Below are positions 45,260 through 55,189 of a stretch of DNA of 64,000 nucleotides, piece after piece. Every line of letters begins with the position of its first letter. Positions within the stretch are counted from its first letter, which is position 1. A model generated the notes under the pieces. It saw nothing but the letters and a program-made list of their open reading frames with translations, was not told the DNA's origin and did not search any database. The stretch covers positions 1 through 64,000 of the forward strand of contig WRET01000001.1 of assembly GCA_009779195.1 (NCBI GenBank), given 5' to 3'. The translations under genes and the position numbers were made by a program. The stretch is from Micrococcales bacterium (GTDB taxonomy: Bacteria; Actinomycetota; Actinomycetes; Actinomycetales; Cellulomonadaceae).

Positions 45260-48200
45260 TGGATGATCTCCGCATCGCAGTTGTCCTTGACGCGGGCCAT
45301 ACGGGCTTTGAGGTCGTCGGTGACCTCGAGCCCGTCGAGCACGCCGTCTTTGAGGCGTCCGACGACCTGGGCTGCACCGTCGACCATGATGGTCGTCTTC
45401 TCGAACAGCGCCGAGAGCTCTTGGTAGCACGTGCCGCAGTCGTTGCACTGGGGTAGGTCGTCCGGGTCGAGCCAGATCGGCCGGTCACCGGCACCCGACG
45501 GTGCTGGCGCCGCGGGGGCCGCAGGCGCCGGGCCGGGCATACCCAGCATGGTCGGCGCCGGGGCGACCGGTGCGGTCGACGTGGCCAGCTCGGCCATGGC
45601 TGCGGCGATCTCGTCCAAGGACGCCTCACGCGAAGCCACAGCCTCGTCGAGCTGGGCCCGCAGGTCTGCCAGCTCACCAGCGTGCGACGCCGACAGGGCG
45701 CCGACGGTCACACCGGCCAGGTACTGCAAGGAGCGCCAGTGCCGGCGGCGGTCTTCGACCAGGGCGATGATCGCCGCGCCGCAGGCCACCTTGAACAGGC
45801 GCTGGTCGGCGCCGACAGCCCAGATGAACGGGACTTTGCCGTCGCGTTGCTCGGGCGGTAGCTCGACGTACTCGGCCGCGAGGACCGCGTCGTCTTCTTG
45901 GTCCGCTTTGAGCTTGCGGAAGTGCTTGGCGAACCGCACCTCGCCGAAGGCGAACTCGGCGGGGGTCAGCGGTGTCTCCAGCAGCGCCACCGCACCGGAC
46001 TCGTCGACGTGCTGCAGTGTCGTGCTCGTCCACAGCTTGTCCACGTCGGGGTTGCCCTCGATGTTCCAGCGGGCCGACAGGGCCTCGCCGCCGCGCGGGT
46101 CGTGCACGTACAGCGGGGCCATACGCGACTCGACCGCTGCCCGGGCGTGCGCCGCGGACACGTCGTCGGCGATACCGTTCTCCGGCTGGCAGGGGGTGTA
46201 GACCTGCATGAGGGCCGCACCCTCGCCGAACTCCAGCATGGCCTTCGCGGTGTCGAGGAAGTGCCCGTACAGCGCCGTGGACACCGAGCAGGCGAACGTG
46301 CCCGGGTGGAACGCGGCGAGCAGGCCCAGCTCTTTGCGCAGCTCAGACTTGCCGCCGTGCGCCGAGCCGAACCGCGCCAGGTCGGAGTCCTGGCCGGTGA
46401 AGCTCGCGGTGGAGGCCTGGCCGCCGGTGTTGGAGTACGTGCCGGTGTCCAGCACGAGCATCTTCACCGGGATACCTTCGGCGAGGACGCGCGACAGGGC
46501 GCCGAAACCGATGTCGTAGGCCGCGCCGTCACCGGAGATCGTCAAGAACACCGGCATGAGCGCGCGCTCTTCGTCGGTGAACTCACGCCAGTCGATCGTC
46601 GACAGGGGTTTGGTGTCGCGGGCCTCGTCGTAGGCGTCGGCCAGCTCCAGCCGTGCGGTGCGCAGGGCTTTGACCGCTGGCGTGACCTTGGCGGCCACAC
46701 CTTCGAACATCCCCGCGGCCAGCGGCTGCGCGTCCTGGAACAGCGAGTTCACCCACGGGTCGATGTACGGGGTGAACGGCAGGGTCGAGGCGTACACCGA
46801 CGAGCAGCCAGTGGAGTTGGCCACGACTGTCGGCGACGGGCCGTTGCCGGTCGGGCCAGCCTCGACGCGGTACAGCGCCGAGTCCAGCTCGGTGATCGCC
46901 TCGGTGATCCGTGCGGTGCGGGCCGGGTCGTCGACCTCGTCGAGCTTGGTGCGCAGCTGGTCGACGAGGGTTTCCAGCTCACGCACCTGGGTGCGGCGTT
47001 GGTCTTCGGCGCGGGCCCGCGACAAGGCTGTGACCAGCCGGATCGAGGTGACCTCACCGCAGCCGCGGCACGCCCCGTGCCCACCGAGCATGGCGTAGTA
47101 CGCGTCACGGTCCAGCAGCAGGCGTTTGATGTCGCCGCCGGGTTCGGTCGCGCCTTCGGTGAACCGGCGCGGGGTGGTGGCCAGCTCGGTGAGCCGCTCG
47201 AAACGGGTCTCGATATCGCTGAGCACGTCCTTGGTCTGGTCGGCGTCGACCAGGGAGCCGGGTCCGCACACGTCCACGCACTGCAGGCACCCGGTGCACT
47301 TCCACGGGTCCACCACAGCGGAGAACAACGCACCGGTGCCTGGTTCGGACTTCTCCAGCGAGTCGAAGAACGGCCGGGTGCGGGCCACGGGGAACTGTCC
47401 CAGGGCTGCGACCACCGCGTCGACACCACGGCGGGCGACACGGTCGTCGGGGTCGATGACGTCGGCGGCCTGGGCGATGACCTCGGCCAGCACCGCGTCG
47501 GTCGGAGCCTCGCGCAGCAGCCGGCGGGCGCGCTCGGCCCACGCGTGGACAACCTTGCGCAAGGCTGCGGATGTTGCCTCGGGCAGGTCCGCAGCGTCCA
47601 GGGCTCCGGCGAGCACGTCGTCGACCTCGTGCACGGTCATGGGGATAGCCGCGTCGGGGCACACGATGCCGCACTCCAGGCAGCCGGTGCAGGTGGTGGG
47701 GTCGAACACCGGGACTTGCCGGCGGAACAGGCCTTTGTCCTTGGCAGCGCCAGTGCCGGGCGGCATGAACATCCCGGCGCCGGGCAGCACCGGCGACTCG
47801 CCGATCGTCCCTTCGCGGAACGGACGGGCGACGAGGTTCTCGTAATATTCCGGGTCGAACAGGGCCTGGGGGCGTTTGGTCGTGGCGACCGGGCACATCG
47901 ACGCCGACAGGGCCACCGAAGCCCGGGCGACGGGACGGGCCTCGTCCGCGGCGACGAACTCGGGGGCGTCGTAGTCGATCCGGACCGTCGCGGCCACACC
48001 GTCGTCGATCACGGCCATGTTGCCTTCGACGATCGCGTCGCCCTTGCGGCCGAACTTCTTGACGAGCTGGGCGCGCACCTTCTCGCGCATGTCAGCCGCC
48101 GACGCCCCGGCAGAGACCCGGTCGACGTGGCCGGTGACGGCGCCGACGAAGGCGATACCCATCATCCGGGTCTCCAGGTCGGCGCTGGGGGCGTGCTTCT

Positions 48201-50232
48201 TGGCGACCGAGAAAGCGTCGAGGACGCACAGCTTGAGCTTGCGCTCACGGATGGTGCGGCGGGCGTGGGCCGGCAACGACTTCCACACCGTCAACGGGTC
48301 CTGGTCGGACTGCAAGATGAACGTCCCGCCGGGCACCACACCTTTGAGGGGGTTGGTGTGCGTGAACGCCATGTGGTCGGGGGAGACCACGACGTCGACG
48401 TCTTCGAGCTCGTTGTTGGTCAGCAGCACAGCCTCGGGCGACAAGGTGATGTAGTAGTTCGTCGCCGCGCCAGACTTCTCCGACCCGTACTTGGGGGCTG
48501 ACTTCGAGTGCAGGTCCAGGGCACCAGACAAGATGTCGGTGAGGAGCTTTCCGGTCGCCACTGTTCCGTACCCACCCACGGAGTGGAACCGGATGCGCAA
48601 AGAGCCTTCGGGCAGCAGCTGCGGGTTGGCTTCGGTGGTGATCGCCATGGCGGCGGTCTCCGGGTACGCCTCGCGCAGACGGTCCTGCAGGGCTTTGGCG
48701 TCACCAGTGGCCGCGTCGTCGAAGAACTGCGAACCGAGGTAGAACAGCGGCGCTGCCTTGCCGGTGGCGCCGGTCTTGACTGCGGCGACCAGGTGGCGCG
48801 GCTGCACGTCGTGGCTGCCCAGGCCGAAGATCACTGTTGACAGCCGCGGCAGCGTGGCCAGGGCCGGGATACCGGCGAACTGCTCGTCCTTGGCGTTGGC
48901 GTTCGCGCGGAACAGGGTCTGGGAGACCAGGCGGGTCAGCGCTGTGTCGTCCGAGCGTTCCAGCACCAGCACGGCCTTGGCCGAGCGGACCGCCGCGGCG
49001 ATCTCAGCCTCGGGGAACGGCTGGAGCAGCTTGACCGACGCGATACCGACCTTGATGCCCTGCTCGCGCAGGTACGGCTGGACGGCCCGCAGGTCGTCGG
49101 TGATCGAACCCATACCGATGACCACGACGTCCGCGTCGTCGCACTCGTAGGTGTGCACCGGTGAGTACTGGCGCCCGGACAGCTCGGCGTACTCGTCCAT
49201 GGCCTGGCGCACGATGGCGGGCACGGCCGAGGCGAAGTGGGTGCGGTGGTCGACAGCGCCAGCCTGGAAGTCGGGCTGGTTCTGCACCGGACCGGTCAGA
49301 CCCGGGTTGTCGGGGTCGACCAAGGCCGGGACCATCTGGCGGGTGCCTTTGTCCCAGGCGTTGGTCCAGGCGCGGCGCCACGAACCGTGCAGGTCGTCGG
49401 GCAGCCACACCAGGGTGGAACCGAGCAGGTCACCAGCACCGTCGGACTCGACTTTCTCCGCGTTCTGGGTCAGCCAGTCCACGAGCGCTTCACGGTCGGT
49501 GGACGCCAGCTCGTCGGCGTGGCGCGCGACGTACTGCTCGAGCTGGAACACCCGGCCCTTGGCGCCGAACAGGACTTCTTGGGCCACGGTGGGGCAGGGG
49601 ATCCGGCCGCGCGGGTCGCCGAGGAAGGTGCGCAGCAGCTCAGGTTCGGGCAGCACCGATTCGCACATGACGTGGCTGGTGGCGAAACCGTCCATCGCGT
49701 TGGCCACAGGGATCAGCGACAGCGCCGAGACCCGGTAGGAGATCGCGGCCAGGTCGGCGGCCTCTTGCGGGTTGGACCCGAAGACGATCGTGTAGCCGGC
49801 AGGCAGCAGGGAGTACACGTCGTCGTGACCGGCCATGACGTTCAGGGCGTGCTTGGACACCACGCGGGCGGCGACCTGCAGGACGAACCCGCCGATCTTC
49901 TTCCCGGCGGTCACGTAGTGCGACTCCAGGGCGTACAAGATGCCCTGCGAGGACGAGGCGTTCGACACGTACGAACCACCGGTGAGGGCGGCTCCGAGCG
50001 CACCAGACTGCGCGGAGTGCTCACCTTCGGTCTCCACGAAGAACGGGTGACGACCCCACACGTTGAGCTGGCCCTCGGCTCGGGCCGCTTCGAAGTGCTC
50101 TGAGATCTCGGTCGACGGGGTGATCGGATACCCGATGACACCGCCGCACACGTGCTGCATCACGTACGCGACGGCACCGTTGCCATTGATGACGTTCGGG
50201 ACTCCAGGGAACGGGGCTGGCTTCGGGCTCAC
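45256..50232 (-). CDS. nifJ: Pyruvate:ferredoxin/flavodoxin oxidoreductase (NifJ type) with extra C-terminal Cys-rich module
   Basis: GYPITPSTEISEHFE, VETEGEHSAQSGALGAALTGG, CTGCLECGIVCPDAAIP, CTGCLQCVDVCGPGSLVD, TPP region GDGAAYDIGFGALSRVLAEG; C-term PQCNDCGTCYQEL. Confidence 0.93.
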   Translation of the reverse strand: MSPKPAPFPGVPNVINGNGAVAYVMQHVCGGVIGYPITPSTEISEHFEAARAEGQLNVWGRHPFFVETEGEHSAQSGALGAALTGGSYVSNASSSQGILYALESHYVTAGKKIGGFVLQVAARVVSKHALNVMAGHDDVYSLLPAGYTIVFGSNPQEAADLAAISYRVSALSLIPVANAMDGFATSHVMCESVLPEPELLRTFLGDPRGRIPCPTVAQEVLFGAKGRVFQLEQYVARHADELASTDREALVDWLTQNAEKVESDGAGDLLGSTLVWLPDDLHGSWRRAWTNAWDKGTRQMVPALVDPDNPGLTGPVQNQPDFQAGAVDHRTHFASAVPAIVRQAMDEYAELSGRQYSPVHTYECDDADVVVIGMGSITDDLRAVQPYLREQGIKVGIASVKLLQPFPEAEIAAAVRSAKAVLVLERSDDTALTRLVSQTLFRANANAKDEQFAGIPALATLPRLSTVIFGLGSHDVQPRHLVAAVKTGATGKAAPLFYLGSQFFDDAATGDAKALQDRLREAYPETAAMAITTEANPQLLPEGSLRIRFHSVGGYGTVATGKLLTDILSGALDLHSKSAPKYGSEKSGAATNYYITLSPEAVLLTNNELEDVDVVVSPDHMAFTHTNPLKGVVPGGTFILQSDQDPLTVWKSLPAHARRTIRERKLKLCVLDAFSVAKKHAPSADLETRMMGIAFVGAVTGHVDRVSAGASAADMREKVRAQLVKKFGRKGDAIVEGNMAVIDDGVAATVRIDYDAPEFVAADEARPVARASVALSASMCPVATTKRPQALFDPEYYENLVARPFREGTIGESPVLPGAGMFMPPGTGAAKDKGLFRRQVPVFDPTTCTGCLECGIVCPDAAIPMTVHEVDDVLAGALDAADLPEATSAALRKVVHAWAERARRLLREAPTDAVLAEVIAQAADVIDPDDRVARRGVDAVVAALGQFPVARTRPFFDSLEKSEPGTGALFSAVVDPWKCTGCLQCVDVCGPGSLVDADQTKDVLSDIETRFERLTELATTPRRFTEGATEPGGDIKRLLLDRDAYYAMLGGHGACRGCGEVTSIRLVTALSRARAEDQRRTQVRELETLVDQLRTKLDEVDDPARTARITEAITELDSALYRVEAGPTGNGPSPTVVANSTGCSSVYASTLPFTPYIDPWVNSLFQDAQPLAAGMFEGVAAKVTPAVKALRTARLELADAYDEARDTKPLSTIDWREFTDEERALMPVFLTISGDGAAYDIGFGALSRVLAEGIPVKMLVLDTGTYSNTGGQASTASFTGQDSDLARFGSAHGGKSELRKELGLLAAFHPGTFACSVSTALYGHFLDTAKAMLEFGEGAALMQVYTPCQPENGIADDVSAAHARAAVESRMAPLYVHDPRGGEALSARWNIEGNPDVDKLWTSTTLQHVDESGAVALLETPLTPAEFAFGEVRFAKHFRKLKADQEDDAVLAAEYVELPPEQRDGKVPFIWAVGADQRLFKVACGAAIIALVEDRRRHWRSLQYLAGVTVGALSASHAGELADLRAQLDEAVASREASLDEIAAAMAELATSTAPVAPAPTMLGMPGPAPAAPAAPAPSGAGDRPIWLDPDDLPQCNDCGTCYQELSALFEKTTIMVDGAAQVVGRLKDGVLDGLEVTDDLKARMARVKDNCDAEIIQ

Positions 50233-50873
50233 AAAACCGTCCTGACGGGTTGGTACGGGCTCTGGCAGGGCGCGGCCTACGCGCGCGCGCTTGAGAGTTG
50301 ATGATACGGAGCTTGGGTCCAGAGCCTGTCGGTGAGGAACCAGAAAATCGCAAAGATGTGACCTACGCCTCATCCCACTGGTGGACCCGGGCGGTCGCTC
50401 TGGCGCAGGTGGCGGGGCGTCCTAGCGGACATCTCTCCTGATCACCAGTGTCTTTGCCGAGAAGAACCAGCACTCTTGCGTGTCCAGGAAGTCACCCGCT
50501 CGGGCAATCCCCATGAGGTGCTCTCGCGCAGGTCACGACCGGCGTGGGGGACGGTAAAGCCGGTTCGTCCACGGGTGCTGGCGCCTACCGGGGCTCGTCG
50601 AGCCGGGCCGACGGGTCGAGGACGACGACTGCGGGCGCTGTCCCAGGTAGGAGGTGACGCAACAGTGGCCAGCGCCGGTCTCGGCGGCGGCGACGTCCCC
50701 GGTGGGCATACTGCGCGTGTGCTGCCCAAGAAATATCGTCGACGGTGAGACACTCCACGATCGGCGCATGCAGCCGATCCCCCAGAAGAGCGCCTCAGCG
50801 CGGAGGCTCGCCCAAGAACGGGTCAAGGTGCGACACTGAGGTTGGACAAACCGGGCGAAAGGACTGAAGAGCG

Positions 50874-51740
50874 ATGGGACGACGTGGTGCGGCGGTCGGC
50901 GCTGTCATCGTCGCTGCGTGGCTCCTCGCTGCGGCCGCGCAGGGCTCGGCGGCCGACAACGTCCAGGCGGCCTCCTTGCCAGTGGTCGCCGAGGCTGACC
51001 AGCAGCGTGGCCAAGGCGCGTCGGGACCAACGCCACCTGCACCGACACTCGGATGGCGCCAAGAGTCCGTGGCCCCCGAACCCGCGCCTGAACCAGAGCC
51101 GGAACCTGAGCCAGACGTTCGGCCCGCGGTGGTCGACTGTGCTGTGCTCGCCTGCGTCGCCCTGACTTTCGACGACGGTCCTGCCGAGTACACCGGTGCC
51201 CTGCTCGACGTGCTCGCGGCCAAAGGTGTGCCCGCCACGTTTTTCGTCCTGGGAATCCAGGTCGAACAGTTCCCAGACATCGTCATACGTATGGCAGCCG
51301 AAGGTCACGCTATCGGCAACCACTCCTGGTCGCACCCACGGCTGACAAACTTGTCGCCCGAGCAGGCTGGCTGGCAGCTCGACGCCACGAACACCGTGAT
51401 CGCCCAGCTCACCGGCGTCACCCCGACGCTGGTCCGCCCGCCCTACGGCACCTCGAACGCCACCGTGCTCGCAGTCATCGGTGACCGCGGCGCCGTGTCG
51501 GTCCTGTGGAGCGTCGACACCGAGGACTGGCGCAACCGGGACGTGGAGGTCACCACCGCACGGGCCCTGACAGACGTCGAACCCGGCTCGATCATCCTCA
51601 TGCACGACATCCGCCCGACCACGGTCGAGGCCATCGGCGGCATCGTCGACCAGCTCCAGGCCGCTGGCTTCACCCTGGTGACCGTGGACGCGCTCCTCGG
51701 CCCTGTCACCCCTGGCGGGTCCTACCGCCACCGTCCCTGA
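50874..51740 (+). CDS. Polysaccharide deacetylase (NodB-homology), secreted
   Basis: VALTFDDGPAEYTGALLDVLAAKGVPATFFVLG, GHAIGNHSWSHP, VRPPYG. Confidence 0.9.
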   Translation: MGRRGAAVGAVIVAAWLLAAAAQGSAADNVQAASLPVVAEADQQRGQGASGPTPPAPTLGWRQESVAPEPAPEPEPEPEPDVRPAVVDCAVLACVALTFDDGPAEYTGALLDVLAAKGVPATFFVLGIQVEQFPDIVIRMAAEGHAIGNHSWSHPRLTNLSPEQAGWQLDATNTVIAQLTGVTPTLVRPPYGTSNATVLAVIGDRGAVSVLWSVDTEDWRNRDVEVTTARALTDVEPGSIILMHDIRPTTVEAIGGIVDQLQAAGFTLVTVDALLGPVTPGGSYRHRP

Positions 51741-51860
51741 GCCGGGATCTGCAACACCCACGTCGACAGGCACCGTCCATCGACGAGCAAACCCTGTGAG
51801 CCTGGTCTCGGCAGGTGGTTGACAGCAGTGGCACCGCCTGGTCCGTGGCAGTCTGTGCAG

Positions 51861-52304
51861 ATGAAGATCACCGCAGAGCTGAACGAGATCATCACGGCCG
51901 CCCGTGCCACCGCCATGCTCCCCGAGGCCGTCGGCGACGTGACCGGCGCCCCTGGGGCGATCAACGCCAAGGTCCACGTCGACCAGCTGCCCGGGGTGTC
52001 CGGCGCCGTCAAGCTCGCAGCGAAGGCCGCCGGAGCGGTCGGCGTCACCGTGACCGCCGAGCTGTCTAGGCAGATGCTCACCCTGGTCATCGCCGCCTCG
52101 GCACGCGGCCTCAACGTCTCTGAGCAGGTCGCTCCCGTCTTGCGTTCCAAGCTGGCCCGCCTGCCCGACGGCCTGGCGTCGGTGCGCACCGCCGACGGCC
52201 GCACCATGGTCGACGTCAACCTCGACGAGGTCGCGCGCCGCTACAAGGTCCGCCCCACGTCTGTCACCCTCGGCGACACTGTCGAGATCGTCGGCTCCCT
52301 CTGA
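51861..52304 (+). CDS. Hypothetical protein
   Basis: Intact ORF MKITAELNEIITAARATAMLPEAVG.. between oriented genes. Confidence 0.55.
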   Translation: MKITAELNEIITAARATAMLPEAVGDVTGAPGAINAKVHVDQLPGVSGAVKLAAKAAGAVGVTVTAELSRQMLTLVIAASARGLNVSEQVAPVLRSKLARLPDGLASVRTADGRTMVDVNLDEVARRYKVRPTSVTLGDTVEIVGSL

Positions 52305-52416
52305 ACACCGGTTCCGTCCGAGCCCTTGGACGTCGCACCTTGGCCGTCCAGATCGCCCAGGGGGTCGACCAGGTCGTCGGCGACCGCCGTGAGACCACAG
52401 CCATAGACTGGCGCAC

Positions 52417-55035
52417 GTGACCGACCTGCTCTCCTCGCCCGTGCTTGGCGAGCTGCGGCCGGACTGGTCGTGGTTGGACGGCAGCGCCCCAGACCCGCAG
52501 GTGCTGGCCGACGCGCGCCAGAGCACCCAGACACTGCTGGCCGACCACGGGGTCACCTACGCAGGCGACGACCGCTGGCGGCTGGACCCAGCGCCGGTCA
52601 TCGTCCAGGCCGACGAGTGGAGAGCGCTCGAGCGGGGCCTGGTGCAGCGCTCACAGCTGCTCGACGCGGTGCTGGGCGACCTGTACGGGGCCCGTCGGCT
52701 GCTGGCCGACACGCTGCTGCCGCCGCTCGTCGTGCTGTCGCACCCGGGGTTTGTGCGCGCGGTGGACCAGGTGCGTCTGCCGTGGGCCCAACCGCGCCAG
52801 CTGGTGCTCGCTGCGACAGACGTGGTGCGCGACAGTGCCGGGGTGTGGTGCGCGGTGTCCGACAGGACGCAGGCTGCCTCGGGCGCCGGGTACGCCATGG
52901 AGGACCGGCGGGTGGTGGCCCAGGTGCTGGCCGGGCCGTACCGGCAGGCGCCGATCGCGCGGCTCGGGCCGTTCTTCCACGCGTTGCGCGTGGCGTTGCA
53001 CGATGTCGCACCGGGGTGCGACGGGTCTGGTGGACCCCGTGCTGATGGGCCCTGTGCTGATGGACCCCGCGCTGATGGACCCCGCGCTGTGCTGCTGACC
53101 GACGGTCCGGATTCGGCCACAGCGTTCGACCAGGCGTACCTGGCTGCCATGCTCGGCCTTCCGCTGGTCCAGGGCTCCGACCTGGTGGTGCGGTCGGGAC
53201 GGTTGTGGATGCGGGGGCTGGAAGGTCCCGAACCGGTCGACGTGGTGCTGCGCCGGGTGGACGCGCACTGGTGCGACCCGTTGGACCTCGTCCGCGAGTC
53301 GCGGATAGGTGTGCCTGGGCTGGTGCGGGCGGTGCGTGCCGGGACGGTGAGCGTCGTGAACCCCCTGGGTGCCTCGGTGCTGGAGTCGCCAGCGCTGGCA
53401 GCGTACCTGCCGCGCCTGGCCCGCGAGGTGCTCGGGACGGACCTGGAGCTGGGTTCGGCCCCGACGTGGTGGTGCGGCGACCCGGTGCACCTGTCGCACG
53501 TGCTCGCGCGGTTGGACGACCTGGTCCTCGTGCCCAGCTCAGGCCCCTGTGTGGCAGGGGCGGCTTTGGACACCGCCAGCCGTGACCGCCTCGTCGACCA
53601 GGTCCGCGCCGAACCGTGGGCCTGGACCGCCCAGGAACCGGCCGGACCCGCCGACACCAACCAGGGTCCGGCCGCGGCTGTGCTGCGGACCTTCGCCGTG
53701 GCGCACGACGAGTCGTACCAGGTGATGGCTGGTGGGCTGGCCCGGGTCTGGTCCGCCAGTGACGCGCCGCCGACCGATACGCACGAGCCGGCCCCCTCGC
53801 TGGTGGGCCCGCCGTTGTCGGCCGTGCACCCGGTTCCGTCGTCAGGCGCGCTGCGGCTGCGCGCAACGCACGCGCCGTCCCAAGGACGACCGGTCGCCAA
53901 AGACGTGTGGGTCCTCACCGCAGACCGCCTCGCCCCCGACGACGAGAGCGGACCCGTCCACGAGACCAACGAGCGCGGACCAGCCGGTCTCTCTCCTCGC
54001 ACCGCCGAGAACCTGTACTGGATGGGCCGGTACGCCGAACGCGCCGAAGCCCAGACCCGGCTGCTGCGCGCTGTCGTCGACCGCTGGGACGACTACCACA
54101 CAGCCCCGCGCAGCCCCGGCGGCCAGGCCCTGCACGTCCTGCTGCGCGCTGTCGTGCACCACGACGACGCGAACCCTGCGACCCTGCGCGACCTGGTCCA
54201 CGACGCCACGGCCCCCCGCTCGGTCGCCTTCGCCACCGACGCCCTGGCCAGAGCCGCGCAGGGGGTGCGCGACCAGCTGTCCACCGACACCTTCGGCCCC
54301 CTGGCCCGTATCGACCGTGCCCTGGCCGAGCCGGACCAGGATGTCGCACCCGACGGTGCCGACCCGTCCGACCGGGTCGCTGCCCTGGTCCGTGAGGGGA
54401 CCGGTGCGACGTCCGGCCTGCGTCCCGTGCTCGACACCGTGCTCGAGTCGTTGCTGGCTGTCGCAGGGATCGCCGCCGAGGGTCTGGTCCGCGACGCCGG
54501 GTGGCGGTTCCTGGACGCCGGGCGTCGGATCGAACGCGCCCAGCACATCGTCGACACCTTGGCCTCCACCACGGTCCGCGCCGGTCCGCCCGAGGTGGAC
54601 CGCCTGGTCTCCGAGGCAGTGCTGGAGGTCCACGAGTCGACGATCACCCACCGGCGCCGCTACCCCACGACAGCCACTGTCCCGGCGTTGCTGGACCTGC
54701 TCGTCCACGACGACACCAACCCCCGCTCCTTGGCGTTCTCCACCGCCCGTCTGCGCGAAGACCTCCAGGCTGTGCCCTCGAGGCGCACCGACCGTCCCGA
54801 CCACCTGCTGCGCGACGTCGCCGGCCTGGAGACAGAGCTCGACGCTGTCGTCGCCGATTCCGTGTCCGTCGGCGGCCGGAGAGAACGCCTCGCCGAGTCC
54901 CTCGGCTCCATGAGCTGGCGCCTAGAAGCCGCCCACGACGAGATCGAACGCCTGCACTTCCAGCACACCGCCCCCCAACGCACCCAGACCGACCTGTGGG
55001 GCCGCCCCAACGTCATCTTCGGCGGTGGCGAATGA
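52417..55035 (+). CDS. Circularly permuted ATP-grasp type 2 + alpha-E domain fusion protein
   Basis: PVIVQADEWRALERGLVQRSQLLDAVLGDLYG, DVVLRRVDAHWCDPLDL; alpha-E LSPRTAENLYWMGRYAERAEAQTRLLRAVVDRWDDY. Confidence 0.87.
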   Translation: MTDLLSSPVLGELRPDWSWLDGSAPDPQVLADARQSTQTLLADHGVTYAGDDRWRLDPAPVIVQADEWRALERGLVQRSQLLDAVLGDLYGARRLLADTLLPPLVVLSHPGFVRAVDQVRLPWAQPRQLVLAATDVVRDSAGVWCAVSDRTQAASGAGYAMEDRRVVAQVLAGPYRQAPIARLGPFFHALRVALHDVAPGCDGSGGPRADGPCADGPRADGPRAVLLTDGPDSATAFDQAYLAAMLGLPLVQGSDLVVRSGRLWMRGLEGPEPVDVVLRRVDAHWCDPLDLVRESRIGVPGLVRAVRAGTVSVVNPLGASVLESPALAAYLPRLAREVLGTDLELGSAPTWWCGDPVHLSHVLARLDDLVLVPSSGPCVAGAALDTASRDRLVDQVRAEPWAWTAQEPAGPADTNQGPAAAVLRTFAVAHDESYQVMAGGLARVWSASDAPPTDTHEPAPSLVGPPLSAVHPVPSSGALRLRATHAPSQGRPVAKDVWVLTADRLAPDDESGPVHETNERGPAGLSPRTAENLYWMGRYAERAEAQTRLLRAVVDRWDDYHTAPRSPGGQALHVLLRAVVHHDDANPATLRDLVHDATAPRSVAFATDALARAAQGVRDQLSTDTFGPLARIDRALAEPDQDVAPDGADPSDRVAALVREGTGATSGLRPVLDTVLESLLAVAGIAAEGLVRDAGWRFLDAGRRIERAQHIVDTLASTTVRAGPPEVDRLVSEAVLEVHESTITHRRRYPTTATVPALLDLLVHDDTNPRSLAFSTARLREDLQAVPSRRTDRPDHLLRDVAGLETELDAVVADSVSVGGRRERLAESLGSMSWRLEAAHDEIERLHFQHTAPQRTQTDLWGRPNVIFGGGE
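53032..53091 (+). repeat. In-frame 15-bp tandem repeat x4 inside the ATP-grasp gene
   Basis: GGACCCCGTGCTGAT/GGGCCCTGTGCTGAT/GGACCCCGCGCTGAT/GGACCCCGCGCTGTG encoding (GP[RC]A[DV])4. Confidence 0.9.
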
Positions 55036-55189
55036 GCCGTGTGTACGTGCATGTGACCCGGTGGCCCCCGGCGCGCCCGACGAGTCGGCCGGTGCGTGTG
55101 TGGCCGCGGGCCAGCAAGACACAGTGCCGCCGGGGCCCACGGTCCGGCGGTCTGCCCGAGCGCCACGATATGGGCCCAGGTGGTGGCCG

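Noticed and set aside
45898-48501. 867-aa plus-strand ORF
   Set aside because: Antisense to nifJ, whose coding frame carries clear cofactor motifs; the shadow ORF has none.
50442-50753. Short ORFs between nifJ and the deacetylase
   Set aside because: Overlapping ORFs on both strands with no recognisable motif; not supported as genes.
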